A DNA stretch of 24,454 nt from JAUXIQ01 sp030620925 [NCBI: Nitrospinota bacterium]. GTDB taxonomy: Bacteria; JAUXIQ01. The stretch spans positions 1-24,454 of the forward strand of contig JAUXIQ010000002.1 in the NCBI GenBank assembly GCA_030620925.1, written 5' to 3'. Below are positions 16,555 to 23,901 of this stretch, piece after piece. The notes beneath the pieces were generated by a model that was not told the origin of the DNA, made no database searches, and saw only the letters and a program-made list of their open reading frames with translations. The first letter of the stretch is position 1. Every line of letters starts with the position of its first letter. The position numbers and the translations under genes were made by a program.

Positions 16555-17150
16555 TATCGAGAGTTTTATCTTTTACCCGGATTGTCGGAAACTCGGCGAA
16601 CGTCTCGGACGTGAAAGCGGACCCGGGCGGCGGTCCGAATATTACAATGGGACATTTTGCCCCGGCTGGGGACGACTCTTTCCCCATAGATACGGACTAC
16701 GTAGTATCGGTAGGGGTACCCGGGAGCGGAAGGCAGGCGGCGGTGGGGTACGCCGACCCCCTGAACACGCCGAAGGCTCTGAAAGGGGATAAACGGATTT
16801 ACGCGCGGAAGGCGGACGGGTCTGTTGGGGTCGATTTGTGGCTACATGCTGACGGAACGGGCCGCCTGGAAAACTATAACGGGTCGGTTACTCTCGCGCC
16901 GGACGGTACGCTGACTCTTTTAAATTCTAACGGTTCGTACACGGTCGGGGCGGACGGGTCCCAAACGGGGGCAAATGGGGCCGGCTCCTTCGGGCTCCTG
17001 GCAAATGGGGACTTTGTAGCCAACGGCGCGGTGATCTCAGCCGCAGGTGCCGTCACAGATGCCTCAGGTAAGACGCTCGGAACGCACGCACACCCACAGG
17101 ACAGCGACAGCAACGGAGATACTCAACAGGACACGGGAGGCCCACTGTGA
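16545..17150 (+). CDS. Baseplate central spike (Mu gp45-like)
   Basis: 201-residue spike that would form the membrane-piercing tip of the tail. The N-terminal OB-type barrel covers about 30-105 (IYARKADGSVGVDLWLHADG). Repeating short beta strands with GxxxL turns follow, as in a triple-stranded beta-helix (residues 112-175). Near the end lies H181-A-H183 in GTHAHPQ, the HxH motif that binds a metal ion at the tip of Mu gp45 and P2 gpV spikes. The gene overlaps the hub gene by 10 bases with GGAGG before ATG 16545. Its stop overlaps the next start as GTGA. Confidence 0.88.
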   Translation: MGLISRVLSFTRIVGNSANVSDVKADPGGGPNITMGHFAPAGDDSFPIDTDYVVSVGVPGSGRQAAVGYADPLNTPKALKGDKRIYARKADGSVGVDLWLHADGTGRLENYNGSVTLAPDGTLTLLNSNGSYTVGADGSQTGANGAGSFGLLANGDFVANGAVISAAGAVTDASGKTLGTHAHPQDSDSNGDTQQDTGGPL

Positions 17151-17590
17151 CCCAGCAAGGAGACGTTTTACTCTTTCAAACTATAGACGACGGTGATATG
17201 CTTGTCGAAAATGGTATAGCCCAAATGTCCGGAGGTTTAGAAACCACTGTATACCTGTCTATGTTCGGGGGTAACGAGGACGACCCGGGGCAGTCTGACA
17301 CTACCGAAACGTGGTGGGGCAACCTGGACGAGATCGACCCGGCACGGCAGTACCGCAGCGCAACCCAGAATCTGCTACAGGCGTTACCTGCTACGGCCCG
17401 GAACTTGAGGCGGGTAGAGGATGCGGCCGAAAGTGACCTCGCCTGGATGGTTACAGAGGGGGCGGCGTCTGCGGTCAAGACTGAGGCTACCATCCCAGCA
17501 CTTAACCGGGTTCAGATCGACGTAAACATTGTGGCTATAGGTGGGGAAGAAACTTTCACGTACATTGAGAATTGGAAATCCGCAACATGA
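17147..17590 (+). CDS. Baseplate protein (Mu gp46-like)
   Basis: 147-residue baseplate wedge protein related to Mu gp46 and to T4 gp25 in role. The family pattern is seen in ENGIAQMSGGLETTVYLSMFGG, then TWWGNLDEIDPARQYRS, and VQIDVNIVAIGGEETFTY. The start is GTG 17147, overlapping the spike stop, with GGGAGG 6 bases upstream. The gene lies between spike and BplJ as in Mu. Confidence 0.88.
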   Translation: MTQQGDVLLFQTIDDGDMLVENGIAQMSGGLETTVYLSMFGGNEDDPGQSDTTETWWGNLDEIDPARQYRSATQNLLQALPATARNLRRVEDAAESDLAWMVTEGAASAVKTEATIPALNRVQIDVNIVAIGGEETFTYIENWKSAT

Positions 17591-18783
17591 GTTTAGATAC
17601 CCCAACAACTAAAGAGATTAGCGACAACATAATCGCCCAGCTTGAGGCGTCTTTAAACCAAACGATTCCGCTATTGCCTAAGTCTTTTATGCGGGTGTTG
17701 TCGAAAGCTATCGCCGGCGTTTTTATCCTCCTGTATAAATACGCTGGATTTATCTTTCTACAGATGTTCGTTCAGACCGCCTCGATTAAAGACACCGTAG
17801 TCCTCGGCGTAACAGTTAGCCCCCTCAAATTTTGGGGCCGGCTTATAGGTATTGGGGATCCGGTACCGGCTACAAACGCGGAATTACTCATCGATATCAC
17901 AGTGGAGACCCAGGCGGGAGTTCTGCCGAGCGGTTCGCCGCTGATACGGTCTGATACGGGTGTAACGTATTTAACAATCGGAGCGGTTGCGCTCAACGCC
18001 GCAACGGTCCAGGCCGTAGCGCGGGCCGCTTCGGACCAGACGGGCGGGGGTGGGTCAGGTGTTATCGGAAACTTAGAACCTGGGGACATTATCTCTTTTG
18101 CTAACCCCCTGCCGAACGTAGCCCGTAACACTGTTGTGACCTCCCAAGTAGGCACCGGGGCCAATGCTGAGAGTACAGACGCTTACCGGCAACGTATCAT
18201 AGACCGATTTCAGAAACGCCCACAAGGTGGGGCGTACGCAGACTATGAGCAGTGGGGGGAAGAAGCTGCCGGGGTGATAAACGTTTACCCATACACAAGC
18301 GATTGCCCTGGCCAAGTTGACGTATACTGCGAGGCGACCGTAGCCAGTTCGGGAGACCCAGACGGGATACCCTCGTCGGCCCAACTGCAGGCGGTTTTAG
18401 ACTCCATCGAATTTGACGAGAACGGACTGGCCACGAGGCGCCCGGCGAACGCATTGGCCAATGCGTTTCCCATCACCCGGACTGGCTTTGACGTTAAAGT
18501 GGCGGGCCTAATTACGGATAACCTGGCACAAGTTCAAGCGGGCATAGAGTCGGGTGTAACAGAATACTTTCTTGGGAGAGAGCCTTACATCATCGGCTTA
18601 TCAATCCCGCCCCGCCGAGACCGAATAACCGAGAGCGCCCTGGGGGGTATTGTAGAAGACATTGTAAGCGCGTCTGGCGGCGTGTTTGCTGGCATAGTGC
18701 TAACCCTCCTAACCGAACCCGTGACTATATACACTCTTGGGATCGGAGAGAAGGCGAAAGCTGAGTCGGTGGTTTTCGTATGA
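17587..18783 (+). CDS. Baseplate J-like wedge protein (Mu gp47)
   Basis: Large wedge subunit of the baseplate (398 aa). I place the start at ATG 17587, which overlaps the previous stop (ATGA) with GGAA upstream; a TTG five codons earlier is less likely. The BplJ pattern is visible: an N-terminal helix, LGVTVSPLKFWGRLIGIGDP, the strand LLIDITVETQAGVLPSGSPL, AYRQRIIDRFQKRPQGGAYADY with YEQWGEEAAGVINVYPY, and a C-terminal VRKFV-type end. This family is diagnostic of contractile injection tails. Confidence 0.92.
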   Translation: MSLDTPTTKEISDNIIAQLEASLNQTIPLLPKSFMRVLSKAIAGVFILLYKYAGFIFLQMFVQTASIKDTVVLGVTVSPLKFWGRLIGIGDPVPATNAELLIDITVETQAGVLPSGSPLIRSDTGVTYLTIGAVALNAATVQAVARAASDQTGGGGSGVIGNLEPGDIISFANPLPNVARNTVVTSQVGTGANAESTDAYRQRIIDRFQKRPQGGAYADYEQWGEEAAGVINVYPYTSDCPGQVDVYCEATVASSGDPDGIPSSAQLQAVLDSIEFDENGLATRRPANALANAFPITRTGFDVKVAGLITDNLAQVQAGIESGVTEYFLGREPYIIGLSIPPRRDRITESALGGIVEDIVSASGGVFAGIVLTLLTEPVTIYTLGIGEKAKAESVVFV

Positions 18784-19595
18784 CTTTCTTAAATATTTTT
18801 AAGCACCTACTACCGAACGCCCGCGCGTGGAGGATAACCACGGATAAGCGGTTACGGGAGTTTTTTACGGGGTTATCGGGTACAGGTGCCGACGTTAAAA
18901 TATTTATAGATAGGGTCTGGTCAGACCTGAGCCCACAGTTAACTCGGGAGTTATCAAAATGGGAAAACCAATTCGGCTTACCTGGGACTAATCTATCCGA
19001 TCAAGAGAGGCGGGATCGATTAGAAGCTACTTGGAAAGCTTTAGGTGGCCAGGATCCCCGGTATATTCAAGACACCCTACAATCGAATGGGTTTGAAGTA
19101 TACGTCCACGAATGGTGGGAGCCAGGTACGGAAGCGGCTGTGGGGGTCAAGGGGTGCGCCACCCCCCGCAACCCTTTGACTTGGTTACGGCGTGGGTTTT
19201 TTTCAAGCTCTCTTTTAGTTGAATGTGGCGAGCCTTTCGCTGAATGTGGCGAGCCTTTCGCCGAATGTGGTAACAGCTTAAACCCCCAAGGGTACCCGCT
19301 CGTTAATAAAGTTTTACAAACAACACCGGATTTAATATGCTTAGCTGGTGAAGTAGTTATGGAATGTGGGGAACCGGACGCCGAGTGTGGTAACTACTTC
19401 GGATTTGTGGACTCTATTCGAGAGTATATAGTCCCGGGTAACCCAGATAAGTGGCCGTACTTCCTGTACATCGGAGGTGAGACGTTCGGAGATCTCGCGC
19501 AAGTTGAGCCCAATAGGCGGGACGAATTTGAAGCGTTATGTCTGAAGATCTGCCCTTTACAACAATGGCTCGGCATTTTGGTCGAATACACCTAA
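18780..19595 (+). CDS. Tail protein (Mu gp48-like, DUF2313), cysteine-rich
   Basis: 271-residue baseplate protein at the outer wedge, beside the tail fibre attachment in Mu. The family start LNIFKHLLPNARAWRI, FFTGLSGTGADVKIFIDRVW and the LPGTNLSDQERRDRLEATW segment are clear. Unusual are nine cysteines, several in an ECGEPxAECGN motif at 148-164 and again at 195-204. The first block carries a perfect 21-bp tandem duplication. The ATG overlaps the previous stop by 4 bases (ATGA). Confidence 0.85.
   Translation: MTFLNIFKHLLPNARAWRITTDKRLREFFTGLSGTGADVKIFIDRVWSDLSPQLTRELSKWENQFGLPGTNLSDQERRDRLEATWKALGGQDPRYIQDTLQSNGFEVYVHEWWEPGTEAAVGVKGCATPRNPLTWLRRGFFSSSLLVECGEPFAECGEPFAECGNSLNPQGYPLVNKVLQTTPDLICLAGEVVMECGEPDAECGNYFGFVDSIREYIVPGNPDKWPYFLYIGGETFGDLAQVEPNRRDEFEALCLKICPLQQWLGILVEYT
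19220..19261 (+). repeat. Two perfect 21-bp tandem copies in the gp48 gene
   Basis: The unit TGAATGTGGCGAGCCTTTCGC occurs twice in tandem and a third, diverged start follows at 19262. It keeps the reading frame and encodes the ECGEPFA heptad twice. Copies identical at DNA level suggest a recent duplication. Confidence 0.9.
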
Positions 19596-19606
19596 GGAGT
19601 GTACAA

Positions 19607-21778
19607 ATGGGACTAAACCCCGAAACGCAATTCCCTGGAAAAATAGAACCCTCGAGCCCCGAGTACCCCTATGGGGAAGCAAGAAATGTCACGGTATCTG
19701 GAGACGGAACCGGAACCCCGTGGATCGCAGCCCTCACGAACGACTTATTTGGGCTACAGCAAACCCTACTCTCTGAGGCTGGCATAGTGCCAAGCGGGAA
19801 CCCAGATACAGTGGTAGATTCGGACTATTTTAATGCGTTCCGGTTGTTATTCGGTAGAGCGGTTAAAAACATTGTGGACTTAAGACTCGAAGAAGGTGTG
19901 GCCCAGGGGCAGCTCATGGACGTTTTGGGCCACACGGTAGCTGGCGACGGCGGTGGCGGGCCCCCCAGAACGTGGAATGTGGGCGCAGGTCAAATAGACG
20001 ACGGCGTCAGCATAGTGGTACCCGGTGGCATTATCGGAACCCCGTCCACGACGGGTGCCTGGGTTTGGCCCGAAGGTTCTGTGGTCTCCTACCGCGCGTG
20101 GGGCGGCATAGTTGAGGCCGTTACCGGGATAGGATCAAGTCAGGTCAAACTTACCATAGACGCCCCCTTCGAGCTTGCAGCGGATCTGGTCGTCCCCCGG
20201 AACATAGAGTTGATCTGGAACATTAACTCCCTGGCCTCGGCTTCTGGGCCTTTTACCCTCACCTTGTTACGGCGGCCGAGAGCTGGAAGATACCAACTTT
20301 TTGACGAAACCGTAACGGCGCAAGCGGGGTCAGGTCTGGGCCAGAAGTTCCCATCTGGACATGCTGAGTGGTGGGGGTTGTCGGAGGCGGGTACTGACGC
20401 CTTGAACTCCATAGCGCTCCAGGCCTCCGTAGACAACGCCAGCTCATGCGCCTGGCCTGCGGGCACGTACGCTTACGATGTGGGGTTAGTTATAGACACT
20501 GCCGGTAAATGGGGTGGGCTATCCTCTTGTGGCGCGGCGGGTAACTCCGGCGGGGAACCCGACGTAAACACCACGCGGATAATATATACTGGAACCGGTC
20601 GAGGCATCGACGTCGTTGGCTCAGGCACCGAGGGTAAGGAGAACATCCATCTGCACGATTTCTCACTGTGGGACGGTAGTGGGTTCCTGGCATCCGCCGG
20701 GCTCTACTTAGGTTCGGGGGTTTTGGTAACAAAAAGCAGTTTTAAAAATATCCACCTTAAAAACTTCCAAAAAGTGGGTGCGTTCGGGCTTGAGATCGGG
20801 AAGTGTTTGGAAAGCATATTTGAGAACGTTTATGCCCAGGATTGTTATGACGGTATAGGGTCTTTAAACGGAACCATGACAACACTTAATTTTACCAGTT
20901 GCTGGTCCCGTACAAACCTGCGATATGGGTGGAGTTTTAATAGTGCTGTAGGTAACGGGAGCAGTTTCTATAATTGTCTGGCTGAAGGGAACGGCGACGC
21001 GGGGCTCGTATTAGACGGAGTCCGTTCTATGGATTTCATAAACTGGTATTCCGAGGCTAATAACCTTACCAGTTTCACGACACCGATTATTATTGGCAAC
21101 AGTACTCTCGCCAACAACATACGTTTCTTCGGTGGCACAATAGACGATGCCGTGGGCGGAACTTCAGTACGCCTGGATAACGCCGAACGTGTGGTCTTTT
21201 ATGATATGTCCCTAACTACTTTTAACAACGGGTTTATGACCGCCTCGGCCAACACTTTGCAGTGCGCATTTTACACCACATCTGGAGCGGGTTTAGTCGC
21301 GGGGGTAGCTTCGGGCGTTAACGTCGTAGATGCAAAACTCCGAGACTCGGTTCGCCCGTCTTTCTTAGCCAATATCACCGCCTCTCAGAATAACGTGACT
21401 GGGGACGGAACGTCTTATGACTTAACGGGGCCTATATGGACCGAAGACCACAACGTGGCCTCCGGCTTTACGAACGGTACCTTTACCGCCCCTATAGTAG
21501 GTAACTATAGTTTTAGTGGGATCTGGAACCTGAGAGGTCTAACCGTGGCCCATACGAATATAATACTCCAGTTAGTAACCACGGGGGGCACCTACCTTAT
21601 GGGGCTGTATGGGTCTGGGGCAGCTAACGTATCTGGCGACTTAGCCTTGGCCGGTAGCCTTTGCAGTGTTCCGATGGATTTAGGGGATACCGCTATTTTA
21701 AATGTAATAGTCCAAAATGGTACCATAGTCGTAGATATTGACCCGACAACTATTTTTTCCGGTTTTTTAAATCCCTAA
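19607..21778 (+). CDS. Tail spike/fibre with parallel beta-helix domain
   Basis: Large receptor-binding protein (about 723 aa from ATG 19607, which has AAGGAG at the right distance; an upstream in-frame start at 19538 would run inside gp48). The N-terminal part (about 1-110) attaches to the virion and holds the common PSGNPDTVVDSDYF block. A GDGGGGPPRTW hinge follows near 105-115. Residues about 310-560 have the repeated asparagine- and glycine-rich turns of a parallel beta-helix, as in pectate-lyase-like spikes (NIHLKNFQKV, SIFENVYAQDCYDGI). The last 120 residues look like a C1q/jelly-roll trimerisation domain (APIVGNYSFSGIWNLRG). Polysaccharide recognition or cleavage is inferred; no active site was identified. 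Confidence 0.82.
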   Translation: MGLNPETQFPGKIEPSSPEYPYGEARNVTVSGDGTGTPWIAALTNDLFGLQQTLLSEAGIVPSGNPDTVVDSDYFNAFRLLFGRAVKNIVDLRLEEGVAQGQLMDVLGHTVAGDGGGGPPRTWNVGAGQIDDGVSIVVPGGIIGTPSTTGAWVWPEGSVVSYRAWGGIVEAVTGIGSSQVKLTIDAPFELAADLVVPRNIELIWNINSLASASGPFTLTLLRRPRAGRYQLFDETVTAQAGSGLGQKFPSGHAEWWGLSEAGTDALNSIALQASVDNASSCAWPAGTYAYDVGLVIDTAGKWGGLSSCGAAGNSGGEPDVNTTRIIYTGTGRGIDVVGSGTEGKENIHLHDFSLWDGSGFLASAGLYLGSGVLVTKSSFKNIHLKNFQKVGAFGLEIGKCLESIFENVYAQDCYDGIGSLNGTMTTLNFTSCWSRTNLRYGWSFNSAVGNGSSFYNCLAEGNGDAGLVLDGVRSMDFINWYSEANNLTSFTTPIIIGNSTLANNIRFFGGTIDDAVGGTSVRLDNAERVVFYDMSLTTFNNGFMTASANTLQCAFYTTSGAGLVAGVASGVNVVDAKLRDSVRPSFLANITASQNNVTGDGTSYDLTGPIWTEDHNVASGFTNGTFTAPIVGNYSFSGIWNLRGLTVAHTNIILQLVTTGGTYLMGLYGSGAANVSGDLALAGSLCSVPMDLGDTAILNVIVQNGTIVVDIDPTTIFSGFLNP

Positions 21779-21792
21779 GGAGGCAAGTCCAC

Positions 21793-22701
21793 ATGTGGAA
21801 CCCTTTCAGCATAGGTAAAATTGTAGAGGGGGTGGCGTCCGGCGCCGACTCCCTTATACAAACGTTTCGGGGCAGTACCCAGGAACGGGACCAGCAGTCC
21901 CACGACGAGTTCAACACGGTCCAAAAGTCGTTCGCAGCGGAGTTCAACGCTCGGACAAACCGTAGTTGGTGGGACTCGTTGTGGGACGGGTTTAATAGGA
22001 TGCCGCGCCCGGTAACGTTCCTGGCGTTAGTGTACTATTTCCAACTCGCCTATGCTGACCCCGCAAAGTTTCAGATTTTAAATGTCGTTCTTGACTCTAT
22101 CCCGGATCGGATGTGGGGTATGGCATTTATGATTTTAGGTTTCTATTTTACCTTAAAACATAGCCAGCGTATGCAGGAGACAAAAGGTAAGCTCGCCCAG
22201 AGTGACAAGGAGTTTGCTGCAATGCAAGGGCGGATAAAAGCTCTCCGGAGCCAGCCAGAAGCGCCCCAGGTGGAGCAGTTGCCGCCGGGGTATCTTACGG
22301 CCCGGTCTGAAATGGAAACAGGCGTACAGGAGATCAAAGGCGCCGAGGATAACCCCCGGATAGTTGAATACCATAAGGCTACAAGTCTGAAAGCGGGCAA
22401 CGACGAAACCGCCTGGTGCTCCGCTTTTGTAAACTGGTGCATGCTGACCGCCGGGATAGCCCGAACAGATAAAGCGAACGCTCGCTCCTGGCTCGACTGG
22501 GGCGTACCTCTCACTGAGCCTCAGGAGGGATGTGTTGTGGTATTCAAGCGCGGCTCAGAAGCTTGGCAAGGCCACGTTGGTTTTTTCGTTGGATTTCAGG
22601 GGGACCAGGTGCTATGCTTAGGGGGTAATCAAGGTAACGAAATTAATATTTCCGGGTACTCTAAAAGTAGGGTTCTCGGATACCGATGGGCTAAAACTTA
22701 A
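21793..22701 (+). CDS. Holin-like membrane domain fused to a CHAP endolysin
   Basis: One uninterrupted 302-residue frame. Residues 1-125 match the 3TM-type phage holin pattern: amphipathic N-terminus, SWWDSLWDGFNRMPRPVTF, membrane segment about 73-88, the VLDSIPDRMWGM segment, and a second membrane segment about 107-122. Residues about 125-165 form a charged, coiled linker. Residues 166-302 match TIGR02594-type CHAP/NlpC-P60 cell wall hydrolases: EYHKATSLKAGNDETAWCSAF with Cys209, GHVGFF with His261, and LGGNQGN with Asn279. AAGGAGG precedes ATG 21793. In most phages the two halves are separate genes, so the protein would be a membrane-tethered lysin. Family calls are by recognised motifs; the fusion is direct from the frame. 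Confidence 0.85.
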   Translation: MWNPFSIGKIVEGVASGADSLIQTFRGSTQERDQQSHDEFNTVQKSFAAEFNARTNRSWWDSLWDGFNRMPRPVTFLALVYYFQLAYADPAKFQILNVVLDSIPDRMWGMAFMILGFYFTLKHSQRMQETKGKLAQSDKEFAAMQGRIKALRSQPEAPQVEQLPPGYLTARSEMETGVQEIKGAEDNPRIVEYHKATSLKAGNDETAWCSAFVNWCMLTAGIARTDKANARSWLDWGVPLTEPQEGCVVVFKRGSEAWQGHVGFFVGFQGDQVLCLGGNQGNEINISGYSKSRVLGYRWAKT

Positions 22702-22715
22702 ACAGGGGAGAGATC

Positions 22716-22778
22716 ATGGCACCAAAAGCCTCAGGCGGTAAAGGCAAAAAACGGCCTAAACCAAAGACTAAAAAATGA
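22716..22778 (+). CDS. 20-residue lysine-rich peptide, translationally coupled
   Basis: A short frame with GGGGAGAG before ATG 22716. It encodes 20 residues, eight of them Lys plus one Arg, with interspersed Pro and Gly (GGKGKKRPKPK). Its TGA overlaps the ATG of the next gene (ATGA at 22775), a typical coupled arrangement. The strong binding site and overlap support a real gene or a leader peptide for the membrane protein that follows. Function is unknown. Confidence 0.55.
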   Translation: MAPKASGGKGKKRPKPKTKK

Positions 22779-23239
22779 TTATAAATCTCCTGATATGTGC
22801 GGCCTTGTGTCTCGGTACGCTCCAGACCAAATGGTGGGACCGGTACGCGGCGCTGTTTTTCTTGACGCCGGTAGTGCTGGTGAATGCAGTCGGTGAGAGC
22901 ATACCAGGAGAGTTTTACTATTTTACATGCGCGGCCATGGATAGGGAGGTATTATTTTTCCTGGTAAGTTCAGGGCTATTTATCGAGCTGGCGTGTGCGG
23001 CCTTCGCTGCAATCGTATTAAGCTTTTTCGGGTGGGGGCTTTGGGTAGCCTACCAGCCGCCCACCTGCTATAATCTCGCGTCAACTCTATATTATATTTG
23101 GGTTCTGTCTATTTTGCTGAAAGGGAGCGGGGCGCGTGCAGGAATTAAAAGCCTTCTTGATGATTATCGGCGGCCTGCTTTGGTTCATAGCCACGATTTA
23201 CAGATGCTGGGCAAAGGTGGTGCAACGTGGACCGAATAG
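22775..23239 (+). CDS. Membrane protein, function unknown
   Basis: 154 residues with about four hydrophobic segments: 1-15, 25-42 (YAALFFLTPVVLVNAV), 60-92 (VLFFLVSSGLFIELACAAF and following) and 100-114. The N-terminal region resembles small membrane proteins found near phage lysis genes. The last 35 residues overlap a second well-supported small gene in another frame. Position in the lysis cluster suggests a host-membrane role, but no family is assigned. Confidence 0.6.
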   Translation: MIINLLICAALCLGTLQTKWWDRYAALFFLTPVVLVNAVGESIPGEFYYFTCAAMDREVLFFLVSSGLFIELACAAFAAIVLSFFGWGLWVAYQPPTCYNLASTLYYIWVLSILLKGSGARAGIKSLLDDYRRPALVHSHDLQMLGKGGATWTE

Positions 23240-23303
23240 AAACCTTGACCTCCTCCGGGACCGCTCTCGCCCTGGCGGGGAAAATTGTAGGGGTGATCCC
23301 TGA
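23136..23303 (+). CDS. Small single-pass membrane protein overlapping its neighbours
   Basis: A 55-residue frame starting at GTG 23136 with GGGAG 8 bases upstream. It encodes FLMIIGGLLWFIATIYRCW (about residues 7-25), a clear membrane segment, followed by a basic tail (VVQRGPNRN). It overlaps the end of the previous gene and the start of the next one, each in a different frame. A membrane-anchored lysis accessory protein is possible; no family is recognised. Confidence 0.5.
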   Translation: MQELKAFLMIIGGLLWFIATIYRCWAKVVQRGPNRNLDLLRDRSRPGGENCRGDP

Positions 23304-23478
23304 CGTGCTGGCCTGCGTGGCCTTGGTGGTGGGTATAATCCTGTCAACCTGGCTCATACGTAAAGCTCGGGCCGATACGAAACTGGCCTTACAGAATGCG
23401 ACATTGAAAGAGCTTGAGATTGGAATACTTAGAGAGCAGGTCCGCCCTGTGTCGGAGCGGACCCGCGAAGAGGATTAG
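23227..23478 (+). CDS. Small membrane protein, possible holin or spanin-like
   Basis: 83 residues starting at GTG 23227 with AAAGG upstream. Hydrophobic residues about 14-48 (VIPDVLACVALVVGIILSTWL) form one or two membrane segments. A charged helical tail follows (RKARADTKLALQNATLKELE), resembling a coiled coil. This shape fits a small holin or a short Rz-like inner-membrane spanin. The protein is shorter than classical Rz. It is the last rightward gene, and its stop overlaps the stop of the facing leftward gene. Confidence 0.55.
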   Translation: MDRIETLTSSGTALALAGKIVGVIPDVLACVALVVGIILSTWLIRKARADTKLALQNATLKELEIGILREQVRPVSERTREED

Positions 23479-23723
23479 TATTTAGGGGCGGCCCGGTCGG
23501 GACCTTGTTCCTTATCTGTTTTAAGAGATATAACTACTTCGGGGAGTATCTCCAGCCGGTTTGAGTCGAACCAGTGGGGCTCCGGTTTCTTGTTGGGATC
23601 GTCGGTTTTAGGTGAGACTAAATATTGGTCGCAGCCGGTAAGGTATTGGCAGAAACCTACGATTATCCCGCTAAAACCTGTTACAATGTCTGTACATTTT
23701 TTCCCTAAGTTTCGGTTTTTCAT
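23475..23723 (-). CDS. Predicted lipoprotein
   Basis: 82 residues on the minus strand, with a near-perfect AAGGAGGT 8 bases before its ATG. The N-terminus has lysines and arginine, then a hydrophobic stretch (IVTGFSGIIVGF), then lipobox L28-T29-G30-C31. Asp32 follows the cysteine; in many Gram-negative bacteria Asp at +2 keeps a lipoprotein in the inner membrane. The remaining 50 residues are polar. It is the last gene of the leftward operon, 4 bases after the zinc-ribbon gene. An Rz1-like or superinfection-exclusion role is possible but unproven. Confidence 0.65.
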   Translation of the reverse strand: MKNRNLGKKCTDIVTGFSGIIVGFCQYLTGCDQYLVSPKTDDPNKKPEPHWFDSNRLEILPEVVISLKTDKEQGPDRAAPKY

Positions 23724-23727
23724 ATCT

Positions 23728-23898
23728 CTAAACCTCCTTGTCTGCTTCGAAAAAAGAATAGATACACTCTACGTCAGAGCACCCCCAGGTAATACCGTTC
23801 TGTTTGGGTTCTCCGTGAAGGGGTTTTCCACACGTATCGCAGGTTAGGAGTGCGAGGGCCCTCTCCGCCTTGTCAAAATCTTCGTAGAAATCTGCCAT
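23728..23898 (-). CDS. Small zinc-ribbon protein
   Basis: 56 residues read on the minus strand from ATG at 23898 (AAGGAGGAG upstream, 3 bases after the previous stop) to TAG. Two cysteine pairs, C20-x2-C23 (TCDTCGKPL) and C40-x4-C45 (GCSDVEC), give a four-cysteine zinc-ribbon pattern. The N-terminus is acidic (MADFYEDFDKAERALALL). Such small proteins occur in many phages and can bind nucleic acid or protein; this one has no assigned function. Position and binding site support it as a real gene. Confidence 0.65.
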   Translation of the reverse strand: MADFYEDFDKAERALALLTCDTCGKPLHGEPKQNGITWGCSDVECIYSFFEADKEV

Positions 23899-23901
23899 GG
23901 T

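Noticed and set aside
23590-23847. Plus-strand open frame of 85 codons near the right end
   Set aside because: Overlaps two minus-strand genes that have much better ribosome binding sites and sensible motifs.
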